Source: Plantactinospora sp. BC1
GTDB taxonomy: Bacteria; Actinomycetota; Actinomycetes; Mycobacteriales; Micromonosporaceae
DNA length: 64,000 nucleotides
Assembly: GCF_003030345.1 (NCBI RefSeq)
Contig: NZ_CP028158.1
Location: 7,874,001 to 7,938,000, forward strand
Direction: 5' to 3'
Shown: positions 36,254 to 44,990 of the stretch, piece by piece
Numbering within the stretch: the stretch's first letter is position 1
Layout of the letters: every line of letters begins with the position of its first letter
Translations under genes and position numbers: made by a program
The notes under the pieces: generated by a model
Told to the model about the DNA's origin: nothing
Seen by the model: only the letters and a program-made list of their open reading frames with translations
Databases searched by the model: none

Positions 36254-37123
36254 TCAGATCTGGGCGAGGGTGTGCGGCACCTCGTCCAGCAGTTCCCGGG
36301 CCAGATAACCGAGCCGGCCGTACCGGGGGGCCAACCGCTGCCCGCTCACCGCGTGGACCCAGGCGGACCAGCAGGCTGCCTGAGCCGGCTCGGCGCCCCG
36401 GGACAACAAGCCGGCCAGGATACCGGCCAGCACGTCGCCGCTGCCCGAGGTGCCGAGACCGGTGTCGCCGCTCTCCTCCCGCCACACCTGGCCGTCCGGG
36501 GTGGCGATGTGCCCGTGCAGGGACACCACGCAGTCGTACCGGCGGGCCACCGCCACCGCCTCCGCGTCCACGTCCCGGCCGGGTTCGCGGCCGAGCAGGT
36601 GGGCGGCCTCGGTCAGGTTGGGGGTGAGCACCGCCGGGCGGTTCCGTCCGGCGAGCAGCTCCGGTTCGTGGCTCAGCGCCCCGAGGGCGTAGGCGTCGAC
36701 CACCAGCGCGGTCTCCGGATTGGTGACATCGAGCAGCGCGCGCAGCAGCACGAGGGTTTCGTCGACGTCGTTGAGTCCCGGTCCCACGACGATCGCCTGG
36801 GCCTCGCCGGCCAGTTCGGCCAGCCGGTCGTCCACCCGGCCGGCGACCGCGCCGTCACCGGTCTCGCCGAGACCGATGACCAGTGCCTCCGGCACCTCGA
36901 TGCTGAGCACCGCTGCGGTGGACTCGGCGACGGCAAGTTGCAGTACTCCGGCACCGGCACGCAGCGCGGCGATCCCGGCGAGGAGTACCGCGCCGGGGGT
37001 GAACCGGGAGCCGCCGACCACCAGTACCGTGCCGCGGGCGTCCTTGCCGCCCTCCGGGACCGGCAGCGCCCAGTCGCGCAACAGCCCCGGGGTGATCACC
37101 TTGGGTTCAGACCGGTTCGGCAC
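36254..37123 (-). CDS. nnrD: ADP-dependent NAD(P)H-hydrate dehydratase (NnrD domain only)
   Basis: Repairs hydrated NAD(P)H. The ribokinase-like fold is shown by DARGTVLVVGGSRFTPGAVLLAG, AIVVGPGL, VVDAYAL, LTPNLTEAAHLLG and GTSGSGDVLAGILAGLLSRG. At 289 residues it lacks the NnrE epimerase half that is fused in many bacteria. Its GTG start overlaps the end of the histidine-phosphatase gene by 17 bases, so they are co-translated. Confidence 0.9.
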   Translation of the reverse strand: MPNRSEPKVITPGLLRDWALPVPEGGKDARGTVLVVGGSRFTPGAVLLAGIAALRAGAGVLQLAVAESTAAVLSIEVPEALVIGLGETGDGAVAGRVDDRLAELAGEAQAIVVGPGLNDVDETLVLLRALLDVTNPETALVVDAYALGALSHEPELLAGRNRPAVLTPNLTEAAHLLGREPGRDVDAEAVAVARRYDCVVSLHGHIATPDGQVWREESGDTGLGTSGSGDVLAGILAGLLSRGAEPAQAACWSAWVHAVSGQRLAPRYGRLGYLARELLDEVPHTLAQI

Positions 37124-37838
37124 TTATGTCGTCCTCCTCGGTCGGTGGGGTGCTCTGGCGCTCCAGGTGCGCGACGTCGTTGAAGACGTCGAGCCGCAGT
37201 GATCCGCTGCCGTCGTCGGCCCATCCGGTGACCGAGCAGTTCGCCACCGTGGCGGACCGGGTCACCTCCATCAGGCCCGCCTCGTCCAGCCCTTCCACGA
37301 GGTAGCGCAGCAGCAGGACCACCGCCTCGTGCCCGAACAGGATGACCCGCCGGCCGGCATGGTCGCGGCGCAGGTCGCCCAGGAGGGCGCGCAGCCGCAG
37401 GGTCACGTCGGCCCACGACTCGCCCCCGGGTGGCCGATAGTAGAACTTGCCCAACCGGCGCCGACGGGCTATCTCGTCCGGGTAGCGGGCCCGCGCGCCG
37501 TGGCTGGTCAACAGGTCCAGGATGCCCAGCTCCCGGTCCCGCAACCGCTCGTCGTAACTGACCGGTACGTCGGTGCCGGCCAGCGCCAGCTCCGCGGTCT
37601 GCCTGGTCCGCCGGTACGGCGAGACGACCGCCACCTCGGGCCGGGTCCGCTCCGGCAGGCCGGCCAGCCACCGTCCGGTCGCCTCGGCCTGCTCCCGGCC
37701 GAGCGGCGACAGGGGTACGTCCGCGTCCCGGTCGGTGAGGTCGATCGACTCGACGCCGGACGCCTCGGCCCGGGAGGCGGCGACGTTGCCGACGCTCTCC
37801 CCGTGCCGGACGACCCACAGGTGACCCAGTTCCGCCAT
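37107..37838 (-). CDS. Histidine-phosphatase-superfamily protein (phosphoglycerate-mutase-like)
   Basis: HLWVVRHGESVGN carries the RHG catalytic motif at the N-terminus. PLSPLGREQAEATGRWL, VVSPYRRTRQTAEL, DERLRDRELG and VILFGHEAVVLLLRYL with the second His follow in the usual order. About 243 residues is normal. GGGGAAG before ATG 37838 decides the start over an upstream in-frame ATG. Members dephosphorylate sugar phosphates or other small molecules; the substrate is unknown. It overlaps nnrD. Confidence 0.87.
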   Translation of the reverse strand: MAELGHLWVVRHGESVGNVAASRAEASGVESIDLTDRDADVPLSPLGREQAEATGRWLAGLPERTRPEVAVVSPYRRTRQTAELALAGTDVPVSYDERLRDRELGILDLLTSHGARARYPDEIARRRRLGKFYYRPPGGESWADVTLRLRALLGDLRRDHAGRRVILFGHEAVVLLLRYLVEGLDEAGLMEVTRSATVANCSVTGWADDGSGSLRLDVFNDVAHLERQSTPPTEEDDISAEPV

Positions 37839-38014
37839 GCGGCTTCCCCTACCCACGCGAGGTTGCCGATAACCGGGGACCGGGGTCGGTCGCCCCTTCG
37901 CTGACCGGCCGTTATGCCGAAGATCGCGTTTTGCGTCGGGCGTACCGGGGTAGCGCTGTTCCCGACCGTCGTCGATCCGGACCGGCGGCGGGGAAGAGGT
38001 GTCGGGGACACGCG

Positions 38015-39190
38015 ATGCAGGTGTTGGACGGGCGGTACCGCCTCGATCAGCGGATCGGGGCAGGGGGCATGTCGGAGGTCTGGCGTGCCCACGACGAGGT
38101 GCTCGACCGGCCGGTCGCGGTCAAAATCATCACCCTGCCGTACGCCGATCCGGCGGCCGGTCGGGCGATCGCGGACCAGGCCCGGACGGAGGCCCGCGCG
38201 GCGGCCCGGCTGGCTCATCCCAACATCGCCAGCGTGCACGACTTCGGCCTGGCGCACCTGCCGGACGGCCGGCCGGCGCCGTACATCGTGATGGAGCTGG
38301 TGGAGGGCAAGACGCTGGCGGTGCATCTGCGGTCCGGGGCGCTGGACTGGCGGATCGCGGTGCGGGTCTGCGCCGAGGTGGGCGCGGCGCTGGCCACGGC
38401 CCATCTGAGCGGCATCGTGCACCGGGACGTCAAGCCGGCCAACATCGTGCTCACCCCGTCGGGGGTGAAGGTCCTCGACTTCGGCATCGCGGCGCTGATC
38501 GGCGAGCGTGACCTGCTGACCGGGGGCGAGCTGGTGGGCACCCCGGCGTTCGTCGCCCCGGAGCGGCTCAACGGGGTCGGCGTCAGTCCGGCCACCGACG
38601 TGTACGCCGTCGGCGTGCTGCTCTACCTCACCCTGGTCGGACGGCTGCCGTGGCCGGTACGCGCGGAACCGGACCGACCGTTCGCGCACGTCTACCGGGC
38701 TCCGGATCCGCTGCCGCCGGTCGACGGCCTCCCCGCCGACCTGGCCGAGCTGTGTCTGCGCTGCCTGAGTGCCGATCCGGCCGACCGGCCGGCGAGTGTC
38801 GCCATGGCGCTGCTGCTGGCCGAGGCGGTGGAGGCGCAGGTGTACGTCCCGGTCGGCGTCCTGCCGCCACCGTTCCGTCCGGATGTCGCGGCACCTCGAC
38901 GGCCGGTGTCGGACGACGATCCGGCGCTGGACGAGGTGACCCTGCCAGCGGCCGTCGATCCGTTCCCGCCGCCGCCACCCACCGGCCGACCCGACCACAA
39001 CGGCGGACCCGAGCACGACGGCCGCTCCGAGCACGACGGCGCACCCCAGCACGACGGCCGCCCCGAGCACGACGGCGCACCCGACCCGGCTGGCGACGTG
39101 TCGCATCCGGCGCGCTCGGTACCGGCTCCGATGCCGGCTCCGGTGCCGTCCGAACCGCAGGTCGCGCGCCCGGGTCGGCACCGCGCCTGA
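38015..39190 (+). CDS. Soluble eukaryotic-type Ser/Thr protein kinase
   Basis: A complete kinase domain (residues 1-275): GAGGMSEVWRA, VAVKII, HRDVKPANIVL, DFGIAAL, GTPAFVAPERL. The C-terminal 115 residues are Pro-rich and disordered, and no transmembrane helix or PASTA domain is seen, so it is cytosolic. Within the tail a short unit of the EHDG type repeats five times, giving a His/Asp-rich patch that could bind metal. It ends two bases from the end of the convergent STAND gene; the two stop codons form the palindrome TGACGTCA. The start is ATG 38015. Confidence 0.9.
   Translation: MQVLDGRYRLDQRIGAGGMSEVWRAHDEVLDRPVAVKIITLPYADPAAGRAIADQARTEARAAARLAHPNIASVHDFGLAHLPDGRPAPYIVMELVEGKTLAVHLRSGALDWRIAVRVCAEVGAALATAHLSGIVHRDVKPANIVLTPSGVKVLDFGIAALIGERDLLTGGELVGTPAFVAPERLNGVGVSPATDVYAVGVLLYLTLVGRLPWPVRAEPDRPFAHVYRAPDPLPPVDGLPADLAELCLRCLSADPADRPASVAMALLLAEAVEAQVYVPVGVLPPPFRPDVAAPRRPVSDDDPALDEVTLPAAVDPFPPPPPTGRPDHNGGPEHDGRSEHDGAPQHDGRPEHDGAPDPAGDVSHPARSVPAPMPAPVPSEPQVARPGRHRA
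38997..39086 (+). repeat. Short tandem repeats in the kinase tail
   Basis: Units close to CCCGAGCACGACGGC repeat about five times with 12- or 15- to 18-base spacing and encode HDG-containing peptides in frame. They lie wholly within the kinase coding region and probably vary in number between strains. Confidence 0.65.
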
Positions 39191-39192
39191 CG

Positions 39193-41847
39193 TCAGTGTG
39201 CGGTACCACCGTCGGCGGAGCGGGCCGCGTTCTCCGCAACCCGCTCCCCCGGCGCCCGCTCCTCCGGTGCGTCGAGATGGGCGGCGAGGTGGGCGCGGAG
39301 CTGGTCGGCGTCGGGCATGCCGAGTTCGGTGTAGAGGGAGACGGCCTGCTCGTAGTGCCGGCGGGCCAGGGCCGGCCGGTCGAGGCTGCGGTGCGCGTGT
39401 CCGAGTCCGGCGTGCGCGCGGGCCTGCTGGCAACGGTCGCCGAGGTCGATCGCGGCGGTGTGGTGGCTGGCAGCGGCGTCCGGCCGGCCTGCGACACGGG
39501 CGGCCTCGCCGAGGCCGTTGAGTGCCCAGGCCCGGCCGTGCCGGTCGCCGATACTGCGGAAGATCTCCAGGGCCCGCCGGTGGTATTCGGTGGCCTGGCC
39601 GGGCTGGTCGAGGCGGAGATGGAGGGTACCGAGGCCGTCCAGCGTCCATGCCTCGCCGTTGCGGTCACCGACCTGCCGGAACAGCCGCAGCGACTGCCGG
39701 AGGTGTTCCGCCGCCGAGGCGTACCGGCCGAGTCGCCGTTCGACGTCGCCGAGGTTGTTCAGCGTGGCGGCTTCGCCGGCATGGTTGCCCGCCTGCCGGC
39801 AGAGGGTCAACGCCTGTTCGAGATGGCCGGCCGCCGACTCGTAGCGACCGAGCCGCTCCTCGACGACGCCGAGGCTGGTCAGCGCCCGGGCTTCGCCGGT
39901 CCGGTCACCGACCTGCCGGCAGACGACCAGGGCGCGCTCGTAGTGCTCGATGGCCATCTGGTAGTTGCCCAGCCGCTGCTCCACGACGCCGAGGCTGGTC
40001 AGGGCGCGGGCCTGGCCGACCCGGTCGCCGACCTCCCGGAACAGGTGCAACGCCCGTCGGAAGTGCGTCGCCGCCGGCCCGTACCTGCCGAGCCGCACGT
40101 GCGCGGTGCCGAGGTTGGTCAGGGCCCGCGCCTCGCCGACCGGGTCACCGGCGCGTTGCGCGACGTCCCGGGCGTGCCCGTGCACGGCTAGCGCGTCGGC
40201 GTGGTGCCCACCGTCGAGATAGCGGAACAGGCAGACCGAGAGTCGGGTGGTGTGGGCGGGCCAGCCGTGCCCGGCGGTGTGTGCGGCCACGGCGACCAGG
40301 GTGGGGCGTTCGGTGTCCAGCCACGCGCGGGCGCCGTCCGGGCCGGCCAGCACCGGCGCCGGGGTGGCCGGCGGCGGGACCTCGGGTCGGTCACCCGCCC
40401 CGGCCGGTATCAGGATGTCCATCGCGGCGGCGGATGTCGCCAGGTAGAAGTCGAAGAGGCGGGTCAGCGCGGCGCGCCGACCGGAGGGCGGGTCCTCGTC
40501 CCTGGCCCGGCCCATGGCGTAGCCGCGTACCAGATCGTGAAAGCTGTACCGGCCCGCCGTGGCCTGCTGCAACAGGTGGTCGGCGCAGAGGCGGTCCAGG
40601 TGGCGCCGGGTGGTCGCCGGATCGGTGTCGGCCAGCGCCGTGGCGGCATGGAGGTCGAAATCCTGACCGGGATGCAACGCGGCCAACCGCAGCAGCCGCT
40701 GCTCCTGCCCCGGTAGGTGCCGGTAGGAGAGGTCGAACGCCAACTCGATGCCGACGTCCAGCCGCCCGTCCTGGTGGCGTTCGTCGAGCCGCTCCGCGTG
40801 GTCGGTCAAGGTCCAGCCGGGTGTGCCACGGATGTGTCCGGCGACCAGCCCGAGGGCGAGCGGCAGGTGCCCGCAGCGTTGGGCGACCCGGGCCGCCGCG
40901 CCCGGATCCTGACCGACCGGTGTCTGCGGTGCCGCCCGGGTCAGGAACGCCAACGCCTCGTCGGGGGTGAAGAGGTCGACCGTCAGCTGTGTCGCCGACG
41001 GCAGGCCGGTGAGGCGGCGCCGGCTGGTGACCAGCGCGGGGCAGCCCGGAGTCTCCGGCAGCAGCGGCCGGACCTGGCCGGCGTCGGCCGCGTTGTCGAG
41101 CAGGACCAGGGTGCGGCTGCCGGCCAGGCGCTCCCGGTACGCGGCGACCCGCGCCGGCAGGTCGTGCGGAATCTGCTGGCCCGGCATCCCGAGCAGGCGC
41201 AGGAAACCGTCCAGCACGGCGGCCGGGTCGGCGGGTGGCTGGACCGGGTCGGGGTGGAACCCGCGCAGGTCGACGAAGAGCACCCGGTCCAGCGGCAGCT
41301 CCCGGGCGAGCAGGTGACCGGCGTGGATGGCGAGCTGGGTCTTCCCGACGCCGGCCATCCCGGCGATCGCGCAGACCACCGCCGCACCGCCGTCCCGGTC
41401 GCCGCCGGAGAGGGTACGACGGATGCGGTCCAGTTCGGCGGTACGGCCGGTGAACCCGGTGAGGTCCTTCGGCAGCCGGTCCTGTACCCGTACCTGCCCC
41501 GCCGCGCGGATCTCCCCGCCGATCACCTGGAGCGCCTGCCGCCACTGCGTCACGTACCCCGGATCCGGATGCAGGGCCTGCACCACCGCGACGACCAGGT
41601 CGACGTTCAACCGCCGCCGGCCGGGCCGGAAGCAGTCCACCACGGTGGTCTTGCCGACGAGTTCGGCGGCGGGTCGCCCGGCCGAGGTCCAGGCCGCGTT
41701 GACCCGGTCCTTGATCGATTCGTACGACGGTTCGCCGGCCCAGGTCTTCAGCGACCGCAGCCGCTCGACGAGACCGTCGATGGTGCCGGCCTGCCCGGGA
41801 TCGGGCAGCAGCGTGAAGGTCTCCACCAGTTCCTGGGCAGGTCGCAT
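39193..41847 (-). CDS. STAND NTPase with NB-ARC and TPR repeats (AfsR-like without SARP domain)
   Basis: An 884-residue cytoplasmic protein. Residues 20-110 resemble an XRE-like helical domain (LKTWAGEPSYESIKDRVNAAW). The NB-ARC ATPase follows: AIAGMAGVGKTQLAIH (Walker A), SRTLVLLDNAADAG (Walker B), then GHLPLALGLVAGHIRG and a winged-helix part. From about residue 560 eight or more TPRs of 40 residues repeat (GEARALTNLGTAHVRLGRY and similar). Such proteins sense ligands and oligomerise. The AfsR-type DNA-binding domain is absent. Its closeness to a Ser/Thr kinase recalls AfsK/AfsR, but a functional link is only inferred. Confidence 0.87.
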   Translation of the reverse strand: MRPAQELVETFTLLPDPGQAGTIDGLVERLRSLKTWAGEPSYESIKDRVNAAWTSAGRPAAELVGKTTVVDCFRPGRRRLNVDLVVAVVQALHPDPGYVTQWRQALQVIGGEIRAAGQVRVQDRLPKDLTGFTGRTAELDRIRRTLSGGDRDGGAAVVCAIAGMAGVGKTQLAIHAGHLLARELPLDRVLFVDLRGFHPDPVQPPADPAAVLDGFLRLLGMPGQQIPHDLPARVAAYRERLAGSRTLVLLDNAADAGQVRPLLPETPGCPALVTSRRRLTGLPSATQLTVDLFTPDEALAFLTRAAPQTPVGQDPGAAARVAQRCGHLPLALGLVAGHIRGTPGWTLTDHAERLDERHQDGRLDVGIELAFDLSYRHLPGQEQRLLRLAALHPGQDFDLHAATALADTDPATTRRHLDRLCADHLLQQATAGRYSFHDLVRGYAMGRARDEDPPSGRRAALTRLFDFYLATSAAAMDILIPAGAGDRPEVPPPATPAPVLAGPDGARAWLDTERPTLVAVAAHTAGHGWPAHTTRLSVCLFRYLDGGHHADALAVHGHARDVAQRAGDPVGEARALTNLGTAHVRLGRYGPAATHFRRALHLFREVGDRVGQARALTSLGVVEQRLGNYQMAIEHYERALVVCRQVGDRTGEARALTSLGVVEERLGRYESAAGHLEQALTLCRQAGNHAGEAATLNNLGDVERRLGRYASAAEHLRQSLRLFRQVGDRNGEAWTLDGLGTLHLRLDQPGQATEYHRRALEIFRSIGDRHGRAWALNGLGEAARVAGRPDAAASHHTAAIDLGDRCQQARAHAGLGHAHRSLDRPALARRHYEQAVSLYTELGMPDADQLRAHLAAHLDAPEERAPGERVAENAARSADGGTAH

Positions 41848-42115
41848 CCGTCACTTCCCAAGCCGGGTGACATCGTCCGGACCGTTCACGTTATCGATCC
41901 GGGGCACGGCGGCTGTCGGCCGCGAGACAGTGCCCGGTATCCGTCTCGACCAGCGGCCCGACGGAGGCACAGGCGGCCCGCCGACGGCCGGCCCGCGTTC
42001 GGATTCGGTCGGGATTTCTCCGGCCGGCCCGTCCACACCGGAGAGTCGATGCCAGGTGGTCAGGCCGGCCAGGCCGGGACCGCCCGTCAGTTCCCGCATT
42101 CCCGTTGGAGGAAGA

Positions 42116-42784
42116 ATGCACAGCGCCAGATTCCCCACATTCGACTCGGGCGAGGGTGGCGCCCTCCGGCTACGCCCCGCCCGACCGGTCACCCGGGGCA
42201 GCCGGATCCTCGCCGTGGCGGTCGCCCTGCTGGTCGCCTCCTTCGTGCTGGTCGTGCCCTCGCCCGCGCAGGCGGACACCCTCCGCCGAGAGCTGGTGAG
42301 TGGCTACGGCAACCTTCGCGCCGACGTGATCTGGGCCTCGACGGCGACACATCAGGGCGTCTTCCTCTGGCCGGACAACGCCAGCGCCTCGCAGGAGTTC
42401 GACCTGCTCGACAGCGGCGGCGGCTTCTTCCGGATCAGGGCCCGGCACTCCGGTCAGTGCCTGATGCTAGACTGGCGTGCCGGGTTCTACGACAACGGCA
42501 CGCCGATCATCCAGTACCCGCACTGTTCCGCCGGCTACACCCCGGGCGAGTGGTTCACCCAGGAGGTCTTCCACAAGCCCTGTACGGGCCAGTGCTTCGG
42601 CTCCTGGTTCGTGCTGATCAAGAACCGTGAGACCGGCATGTGCCTGGATGCCGCCGCGCCGTCCGGCCAGCCCGCCCAACAGGCGGTGTTGCAGCAGTGG
42701 CAGTGCATCTCGGCCACCACCGACTGGAACGCCTTCAACCAGATGTGGAAGATCTACGACCCCACTCCGGTGATCATCGGCTGA
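42116..42784 (+). CDS. Secreted ricin-B-type beta-trefoil protein
   Basis: A long n-region with Arg residues, the hydrophobic core ILAVAVALLVASFVLVV and a likely cleavage site PAQA-DT show secretion. The mature part of about 170 residues has trefoil hallmarks: FRIRARHSGQCLMLD, VLIKNRETGMCLDAA, QWQCIS and MWKIYD, with Gln-x-Trp-like motifs and six Cys. Such domains bind galactose- or xylose-containing sugars. No catalytic domain is attached, so it may be a free lectin. GGAGGAAGA precedes the ATG. It is divergent from the STAND gene with a gap of about 270 bases in which I saw no other gene. Confidence 0.8.
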   Translation: MHSARFPTFDSGEGGALRLRPARPVTRGSRILAVAVALLVASFVLVVPSPAQADTLRRELVSGYGNLRADVIWASTATHQGVFLWPDNASASQEFDLLDSGGGFFRIRARHSGQCLMLDWRAGFYDNGTPIIQYPHCSAGYTPGEWFTQEVFHKPCTGQCFGSWFVLIKNRETGMCLDAAAPSGQPAQQAVLQQWQCISATTDWNAFNQMWKIYDPTPVIIG

Positions 42785-42977
42785 CGCGGCAGCGGCGGTC
42801 CGCGGTGGACGGGTGCCGACCGGCGCCCGTCCACCGCAGGGTTCGCTCGTCGTGCAGCACCTCGGCGATCGGCAGTCGCGCCGCCGAGCGGGCCGGCGGC
42901 AGCGCCCCGAGCATCGCGAGCACCGCCCCCGCCACGGCCAGTACGCCGAGCAGCGGCACCTCCCAGACGTTGATCAC
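42774..42977 (-). pseudogene. C-terminal remnant of an FtsX-type ABC permease
   Basis: On the minus strand VPLLGVLAVAGAVLAMLGAL and PPARSAARLPIAEVLHDE form the last transmembrane helix and tail typical of FtsX/MacB-type permeases (ending in 'ARRAARLPVVEALRAE'-like strings). The 5' part is missing, cut off at about 42977. Confidence 0.55.
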
Positions 42978-42989
42978 CGAGTCCGGTAC

Positions 42990-43089
42990 CCGGATCTTCG
43001 CCAGGCTCGGCCTCCGGGACCGCGCCCAGGCGGTCGTACTCGCCTACGGGACCGGGCTGGTCACGCCCGGCGAACCGGCCGGCGGGTAG
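42990..43089 (+). pseudogene. C-terminal remnant of a NarL/LuxR response regulator
   Basis: On the plus strand TRIFARLGLRDRAQAVVLAY and then GTGLVTPGE is the final helix of a LuxR-type DNA-binding domain, ending at TAG 43087-43089. Everything upstream is missing. Its broken 5' end adjoins the broken 5' end of the FtsX remnant, as if one deletion had removed the middle of two divergent genes. Confidence 0.55.
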
Positions 43090-43094
43090 CCGGA

Positions 43095-43763
43095 TCAGAT
43101 GGCGGTGGAGAGTTCGTTGTAGTGGTCGGCCGGCTCCTGGCCGGAGAGGTCCCGGATCGCCACCATGATCTCGTCGGTGACCGCGCGCCGGGCCTGCCCG
43201 CCGCTGGTGCCCGGCGGCTGGGTGAACCGCAGCGGCGTGCCGAAGCGCACCGTCACCCGGCCGGGTCGGGGCAGCCGCGACCCGACCGGCTGGATCCGTT
43301 CGGTGCCGAGTACGGCGACCGGCACCACCGGGGCGCCCGAGGCGAGAGCCAGCCAGGCGACTCCGGTGCGGCCACGGTAGAGCCGGCCGTCGCGCGACCG
43401 GCTGCCCTCGGGGTGGATGCCGAAGGCACCTCCCTCGGCGAGGACGCCCAGCGCCAGGTCCAGCGCGTTCCGGGCCGCTCGATGACCGCCGCGCGGCACC
43501 GGGATCGCGTCGACGCCGGTCAGGCAGGCCCGGACCAGCGCTCCCCGCAGCCCCGGCTGCCGGAAGTACTCGGCCTTGGCGAGGAAGGCGACCGGCCGGG
43601 GCGCCACCAGCGGGATCACCACACTGTCCAGCACGGAGAGATGGTTGGCGGCGAGGATCACCGGGCCCTGCCGGGGGACGTTTGCCCGGCCCTCGATCAC
43701 CGGTCGGAAGACGAGCCGGGCCAACGGGGCGAGCAGCAGTCGGGTGGTCGCCTGGAGCAGCAC
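43095..43763 (-). CDS. 1-acyl-sn-glycerol-3-phosphate acyltransferase-like protein (PlsC family)
   Basis: Acylates lysophosphatidic acid or a related acceptor at the membrane. NHLSVLD (HX4D catalytic motif), FLAKAEYF, GIHPEGSRSRDGRLYRGRTG and PVVPVAVLG are present in order; 222 residues is normal. GTG 43763 follows GGAGGATCAC. A paralogue is cut by the right edge of the window (63383-64000). It lies 48 bases upstream of the end of the TetR gene in the same direction, and they may be co-transcribed. Confidence 0.9.
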   Translation of the reverse strand: MLLQATTRLLLAPLARLVFRPVIEGRANVPRQGPVILAANHLSVLDSVVIPLVAPRPVAFLAKAEYFRQPGLRGALVRACLTGVDAIPVPRGGHRAARNALDLALGVLAEGGAFGIHPEGSRSRDGRLYRGRTGVAWLALASGAPVVPVAVLGTERIQPVGSRLPRPGRVTVRFGTPLRFTQPPGTSGGQARRAVTDEIMVAIRDLSGQEPADHYNELSTAI

Positions 43764-43811
43764 GTGATCCTCCGCGGGTCGGTGGCGGGGTCGGTGGCGG
43801 GTCGGGCCGGG

Positions 43812-44429
43812 TCAGTGCCGCCGCGCTGCGGTCTCGGCCGGCACCGGCGGGCCGAGGTGGGCGTCGATCGCGGCCTGCAGCAGCGGCTCGACCTCCCCGG
43901 TCCCGACCGTCATCTGGAGGCTTCCCCACTGCCAGAGCTGGGCGATGCCGTGCAGGTTCGCCCAGAGCGCACCGGCGGCGACGGCCGGCGGCGGAGCGCC
44001 GTCCCGCTCCGGACGGGCCCGGGCGACCAGCTCGACGAGTACCTCGAAGAGTGGCCGACTGGCCTCCCGCAGGCCGATGCCGTTGCCGCGCAGCAGGTCG
44101 TGCCGGAACATCAGCTCGAACATCCCGCGATTGGTCCGGGCGAACTCCAGATAGAGCCGGCCCAGCGCGAGCAGTCGGGCCGACGGGTCCGGGCCGGCGG
44201 GGTCACCGACCGCCTCGGCGACTCGCCGGCCGAGTTCCCGATAGCCCTCGGCGGCGATCGCGGCGAGCAGCGCCCGGTGGGTCGGGAAGTAGCGGCGCGG
44301 CGCGCCGTGCGAGACACCGGCCCGGCGGGCGATCTCCCGCAACGACAGCGCCTCGACGCCCTCCTCCGCCAGCAGGTCGAGCCCGGCCCGGACCAGCCGA
44401 GCCTGAACAGCACCGTCCGACTGAGCCAT
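43812..44429 (-). CDS. TetR-family regulator
   Basis: The N-terminal helix-turn-helix (LLAEEGVEALSLREIARRAGVSHGAPRRYFPTHRALL) is clear, and the C-terminal ligand-binding domain ends with LWANLHGIAQLWQWG, like the TetR_C WHG group. ATG 44429 is used; a GTG at 44435 is in frame. Two palindromes at 44429-44466 overlap its start, which indicates autoregulation. The PlsC-like gene downstream is a likely co-regulated target. Confidence 0.88.
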   Translation of the reverse strand: MAQSDGAVQARLVRAGLDLLAEEGVEALSLREIARRAGVSHGAPRRYFPTHRALLAAIAAEGYRELGRRVAEAVGDPAGPDPSARLLALGRLYLEFARTNRGMFELMFRHDLLRGNGIGLREASRPLFEVLVELVARARPERDGAPPPAVAAGALWANLHGIAQLWQWGSLQMTVGTGEVEPLLQAAIDAHLGPPVPAETAARRH

Positions 44430-44466
44430 AGACACTGTCTACCAGTACTCCGTAGACATTGTCTAC
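44429..44466. promoter_or_regulatory. Paired TetR operators
   Basis: Two copies of one palindrome: TAGACA-C-TGTCTA at 44429-44441 and GTAGACA-T-TGTCTAC at 44452-44466, with centres 24 bases apart. They overlap the TetR start and the end of the preceding gene. Such paired sites suit two TetR dimers. Confidence 0.72.
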
Positions 44467-44981
44467 GGGCCGAGCGGACGGACGATGTCCCGGGCGTGGT
44501 CCACCACCGCCGCGCCGACCACGGTCGCCTCGACGGGCAGCATCTCCAGGCAGCGCCGCACCGCCGCCGCCATCAGGGTGTTCGGCACCCGCATCGAGAG
44601 GGTGCAGTGCGGCACCCAGCGACCGGGGCGATACAGCTCGCTGACCGGCACGTCGGCCCAGGTCAGCCGCTCGTGCACCATCGCCTGGTGGGCCAGCAGT
44701 TCCGCGGTCGGCGTCGGGCCCAGCCAGAGCACCCGGCCGACGAACTGGCCGGCGTACTGGAAGGTCAGTCGCAGCGGAGCGGCCACCACCGTACCGGTCA
44801 GGGCCTCGGCGACCTGCTCCGGATCGAGCCGGGGCGCGACCGCCAGCGAGATGTGCGGCCGGTGCCGCTGACCGAGCAACGAGCGGAGGCTCTGCACACC
44901 CTCGGACTCCAGGGCGTCCCAGAGGACCCGGATCCGCCGGGTGGCGTCGGTGTCGAAATACAGCTCCAGGGCGGCGACCAC
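44463..44981 (-). CDS. 2H phosphoesterase (2'-5' RNA ligase family)
   Basis: Two H-x-[ST] motifs define the family: RPHISLAV (about residue 42) and VPHCTLSM (about residue 126). The protein of 172 residues begins ALELYFDTDATRRIRVLWDAL, usual for the group. Members hydrolyse or transfer cyclic 2',3'-phosphate ends; the natural substrate is unknown. A GTG start is used. Its stop lies within the TetR operator region. Confidence 0.84.
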   Translation of the reverse strand: MVAALELYFDTDATRRIRVLWDALESEGVQSLRSLLGQRHRPHISLAVAPRLDPEQVAEALTGTVVAAPLRLTFQYAGQFVGRVLWLGPTPTAELLAHQAMVHERLTWADVPVSELYRPGRWVPHCTLSMRVPNTLMAAAVRRCLEMLPVEATVVGAAVVDHARDIVRPLGP

Positions 44982-44990
44982 CCGCCCACC

